Shown in pieces: positions 4,981 through 7,205 of a DNA stretch of 7,205 nucleotides (position 1 is the first letter of the stretch; each line of letters starts with the position of its first letter). The notes beneath the pieces are model-generated. The model saw only the letters and a program-made list of their open reading frames with translations. It did no database searches and was not told the DNA's origin. This stretch comes from Myxococcota bacterium (GTDB lineage Bacteria > Myxococcota > Polyangia > GCA-2747355 > JAKLHH01): contig JAKLHH010000376.1 in the NCBI GenBank assembly GCA_022710245.1, positions 1 through 7,205 on the forward strand. Reading direction: 5' to 3'. The position numbers and the translations under genes are program-made.

Positions 4981-6360
4981 ATGAGCCTCCTCGACGGCCT
5001 GCTCATCGGCCGCTCCGCGATCAGCACCGCCCAGGCGGGCGTCGAGCTGACCGGTCATAACATCTCCAACGTCAACACGCCGGGGTTCCACCGCCGGCGC
5101 CTGCTCACCTCGCCCATCGCGCCGCCGCCCGGGCTCGGCGGAGGGGTCCGGCTCGACGGGGCGGCCCGCGTGGCCGACGGGCTCCTCGCCAGGCGAGTGG
5201 CCGCGAGCCTCGCCGAGGAGGGCCGCACCGGCACCCGCGAGACGCTCCTCGCGCAGCTCTCGAGGAGCGCGGGCGACGTCAGCGACAGCGGCGTCGGCGC
5301 GGCGATCGGCGGGCTCTTCAGCAGCTTCTCCGCGCTCGCGACCAGCCCCGAGGACGGGGCCGCGCGGGGGCGCGTGCTCACCGCCGCGCAGAAGGTCGCC
5401 GACACCTTCAACCGCGTCGCCGGCGAGCTCGAGACCATCGCCGCCGGCGCCGACCGCGACCTCGCCGCCGCGCTGCCCGAGCTCAACCTCAAGGCCGCGA
5501 AGATCGCCGCGCTGAACTCCCAGATCACGCAGGCCGAGGCCGGCGGCCAGGAGGCGAGCGACCTGCGCGATCAGCGCGACCAGCTCGTCTCCGAGCTCGC
5601 CTCGGCGGCCGGCGCCACCAGCTTCGTCGACGGGAGCGGCAAGGTCACCGTGCTGGTGGGCGGCCTCACCCTGGTGCAGGCCGACCACGCGGCGACGCTG
5701 CAGGCGACCCCCGACGCCGCGCTCGGCGGCAGGAACCGCCTCGAGCTCGTCGACGGGCCGGAGCGCTTCGACCTCACCGCGCGCGTGACCAGCGGCAGCC
5801 TCGGCGGCCTCCTCTCCGTGCGCGACCAGGCGGTGCCGGCGGCGAAGGCGCGGCTCGACCAGCTCGCCTACGACCTCGCCGCGCAGGTCAACGGGCAGCA
5901 CCAGCTGGGCTTTGGCCTCGACGGCGTCGGCGGGCGCTCGCTCTTCCAGCCGCTGGCCACCGTCACCGGCGCGGCCGCCGCCCTCAGCCTGCGGGCGGGG
6001 ATCACGGCGGACCAGATCGCGGCGTCGTCGACGGCGGCCGGCGTGCCCGGCAACGGCGAGAACGCCATCACCCTCGCGGGCCTCGCCAGCGCGTCCGTCG
6101 CGGCAGGCAACACCGCGACCTTCGCCACCGAGGCCGGCGGACTCGCCGCCCAGGTCGGCAGCGACGCGGCGAAGGCCTCCGAGGAGGCGACGATCGGGAG
6201 CGACCAGCTCACCTACCTGCAGACGCTGCAGGCGAGCAGCGAGGGGGTCTCGCTCGACGAGGAGATGACCCAGCTCGTGGCGTACCAGCGCGCCTACCAG
6301 GCCGGGGCGCGGGTGCTGACGGTGATCGACGGCCTCCTCGGCGAGCTGATGAAGCTGTGA
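4981..6360 (+). CDS. flgK: Flagellar hook-associated protein FlgK (HAP1)
   Basis: FlgK forms the first ring of the junction between hook and filament. The 459-residue product begins with the rod/hook-family signature: LIGRSAISTAQAGVELTGHN is followed by ISNVNTPGFHRRR (about 28-40). Its C-terminus has the matching D0 helix, SLDEEMTQLVAYQRAYQAGA (about 424-443), followed by RVLTVIDGLLGELMKL. A long helical region at about 75-200, with NLKAAKIAALNSQITQAEAG near 170, is typical of FlgK. LAYDLAAQVNGQHQLGFGLD (about 295-314) is the usual 'la..vN..h..G.dl.G' motif. The protein is some 90 residues shorter than the enterobacterial one (547), the loss being in the outer domains. The ATG is one base after the flgN stop; the ribosome site is weak (AGGGG), so coupling is likely. 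Confidence 0.97.
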   Translation: MSLLDGLLIGRSAISTAQAGVELTGHNISNVNTPGFHRRRLLTSPIAPPPGLGGGVRLDGAARVADGLLARRVAASLAEEGRTGTRETLLAQLSRSAGDVSDSGVGAAIGGLFSSFSALATSPEDGAARGRVLTAAQKVADTFNRVAGELETIAAGADRDLAAALPELNLKAAKIAALNSQITQAEAGGQEASDLRDQRDQLVSELASAAGATSFVDGSGKVTVLVGGLTLVQADHAATLQATPDAALGGRNRLELVDGPERFDLTARVTSGSLGGLLSVRDQAVPAAKARLDQLAYDLAAQVNGQHQLGFGLDGVGGRSLFQPLATVTGAAAALSLRAGITADQIAASSTAAGVPGNGENAITLAGLASASVAAGNTATFATEAGGLAAQVGSDAAKASEEATIGSDQLTYLQTLQASSEGVSLDEEMTQLVAYQRAYQAGARVLTVIDGLLGELMKL

Positions 6361-6364
6361 GGCC

Positions 6365-7205
6365 ATGCTGCGTGTGACTGAACAGATGGGGACCTTGAGG
6401 TCGAGCGCCGACCTGGCGCGCCTGCGCTACCGCATCGACGTCCGCGAGCGCCAGGCGACGAGCGGGCAGCGGGTGGCGACGGCCGCCGACGATCCGGTGG
6501 CCGCCGCGGGCCTGCTCCGCAACGGCGCCGATCTCGAGCGCGTCAGCCAGTGCCGGAGCAACGTGTCGCAGGCCATCGGCGGACTCGACGCGAGCGACGC
6601 GGCGCTCGACACCGTGAGCGATCTGCTGACCCGCGCCAGGGAGCTCGCCATCAACGCGGCGAGCGACAGCGTGAGCGCCTCGGATCGCGCGGCGATGGCG
6701 GGCGAGGTGCAGCAGATCCGCGACCAGATCATCGCGCTCGCCAACACGCGCCGCGGCGACGTCTATCTCTTCGGCGGCTTCGAGACCGGCGCGGCGCCCT
6801 TCGACGCCACCGGCGCGGCGACCGGCGACCTGAGCGGCGTGCGGCGCGTCGTGGCCTCACCGGAGCAGGTCGCCGAGGCGAGCATCAGCGGCGCTGAGGC
6901 CTTCACCGTCGCGGGCGGGCGCGACGTCTTCGCCGACCTGGAGACGCTGCGCTCCGCGCTGGCCACGAACGACACCACCACCATCCGGGGTGCGGTGAGC
7001 ACCATGACCAGCGACCACGATCAGATCACGGCTGCCCGGGCCAAGGCCGGGCGCCTCGGCGAGCGGCTCCGCTCGATCGACGCCTCGCTGGAGACCCGCG
7101 AGCTGCAGCTCCGGGAGGACCGGGGGGCGCTCGGCGACGCGAACCCCACCGAGACCCTCTCGCAGCTCGCGCAGGCGCAGAGCGCGCTCAACGCGGCGCT
7201 CTCGG
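6365..7205 (+). CDS. flgL: Flagellar hook-associated protein FlgL (HAP3), C-terminus cut off
   Basis: FlgL forms the second junction ring, on which the first flagellin subunits assemble. The 280 visible residues start MLRVTEQMGTLRSSADLARL, the FlgL/flagellin N-terminal helix. GQRVATAADDPVAAAGLLRN (about 39-58) is the FlgL version of the flagellin 'sG.ri..A.DDpa' motif. RARELAINAASDSVSASDRA (about 97-116) and RRGDVYLFGGFETGAAPFDA (about 137-156, the conserved 'G.ylFgG' element) follow. The return helix AKAGRLGERLRSIDASLETR and ANPTETLSQLAQAQSALNAALS run to the edge, so only some 10-20 residues should be missing. The ATG is 4 bases after the flgK stop, with GAGG of the stop region as its only ribosome-site candidate; a GTG at 6374 is an alternative. 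Confidence 0.96.
   Translation, partial: MLRVTEQMGTLRSSADLARLRYRIDVRERQATSGQRVATAADDPVAAAGLLRNGADLERVSQCRSNVSQAIGGLDASDAALDTVSDLLTRARELAINAASDSVSASDRAAMAGEVQQIRDQIIALANTRRGDVYLFGGFETGAAPFDATGAATGDLSGVRRVVASPEQVAEASISGAEAFTVAGGRDVFADLETLRSALATNDTTTIRGAVSTMTSDHDQITAARAKAGRLGERLRSIDASLETRELQLREDRGALGDANPTETLSQLAQAQSALNAALS

Noticed and set aside
4231..6366. A 711-codon open frame on the minus strand opposite flgK, flgN and flgM
   Set aside because: It is antisense to well-recognised genes, its protein is rich in Arg, Gly, Ala and Glu with no recognisable domain, and such long shadows are normal in GC-rich DNA.

Overview
This window is a piece of the filament and hook-junction region of a bacterial flagellar gene cluster in a strongly GC-rich organism. 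The coding style (G or C at most third positions, GTG starts), one near-perfect sigma-54 promoter and the gene set suggest a flagellated Myxococcota/deltaproteobacterial lineage such as an Anaeromyxobacter relative. That placement is an inference, because there is no rRNA or other marker here.

Two convoys of genes diverge from a control region at about 4131-4422. Leftward, on the minus strand, are a protein with a degenerate histidine-kinase-type ATPase domain (4130-3366), a small all-helical protein of unknown family (3256-2831), a gap with two strong palindromes (2691-2828), a divergent flaG (2627-2289), fliD for the filament cap (2211-859) and a short flagellin that runs off the left edge (738-1). 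Rightward, on the plus strand, are flgM (anti-sigma-28), flgN (chaperone), flgK and flgL (hook-filament junction proteins). These four are tightly packed with a 4-base overlap or gaps of 1 to 4 bases, and flgL runs off the right edge.

The regulatory reading is unusually clear. One sequence, CTCAAG-N14-G(C/G)CG(A/T)TG(T/A), occurs in front of flaG, flgM and the flagellin gene with identical spacing. It resembles the sigma-28 (FliA) consensus TAAAGTTT-N11-GCCGATAA. The leftward operon that starts at the kinase-like gene instead has a textbook sigma-54 site, TGGCAC-N5-TTGCA (4178-4163), with tandem CTTGACGC repeats upstream that could bind an activator. The implied cascade is that sigma-54 and an enhancer-binding protein switch on the kinase-like and helical-protein genes, while sigma-28 switches on flagellin, flaG-fliD and flgMNKL. 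FlgM would then feed back on sigma-28.

The least understood parts are the kinase-like/helical gene pair, which lies where a flagellar chaperone such as FliS might be expected, and the pair of palindromes between that pair and flaG. I see no transposase, CRISPR array, tRNA or rRNA.
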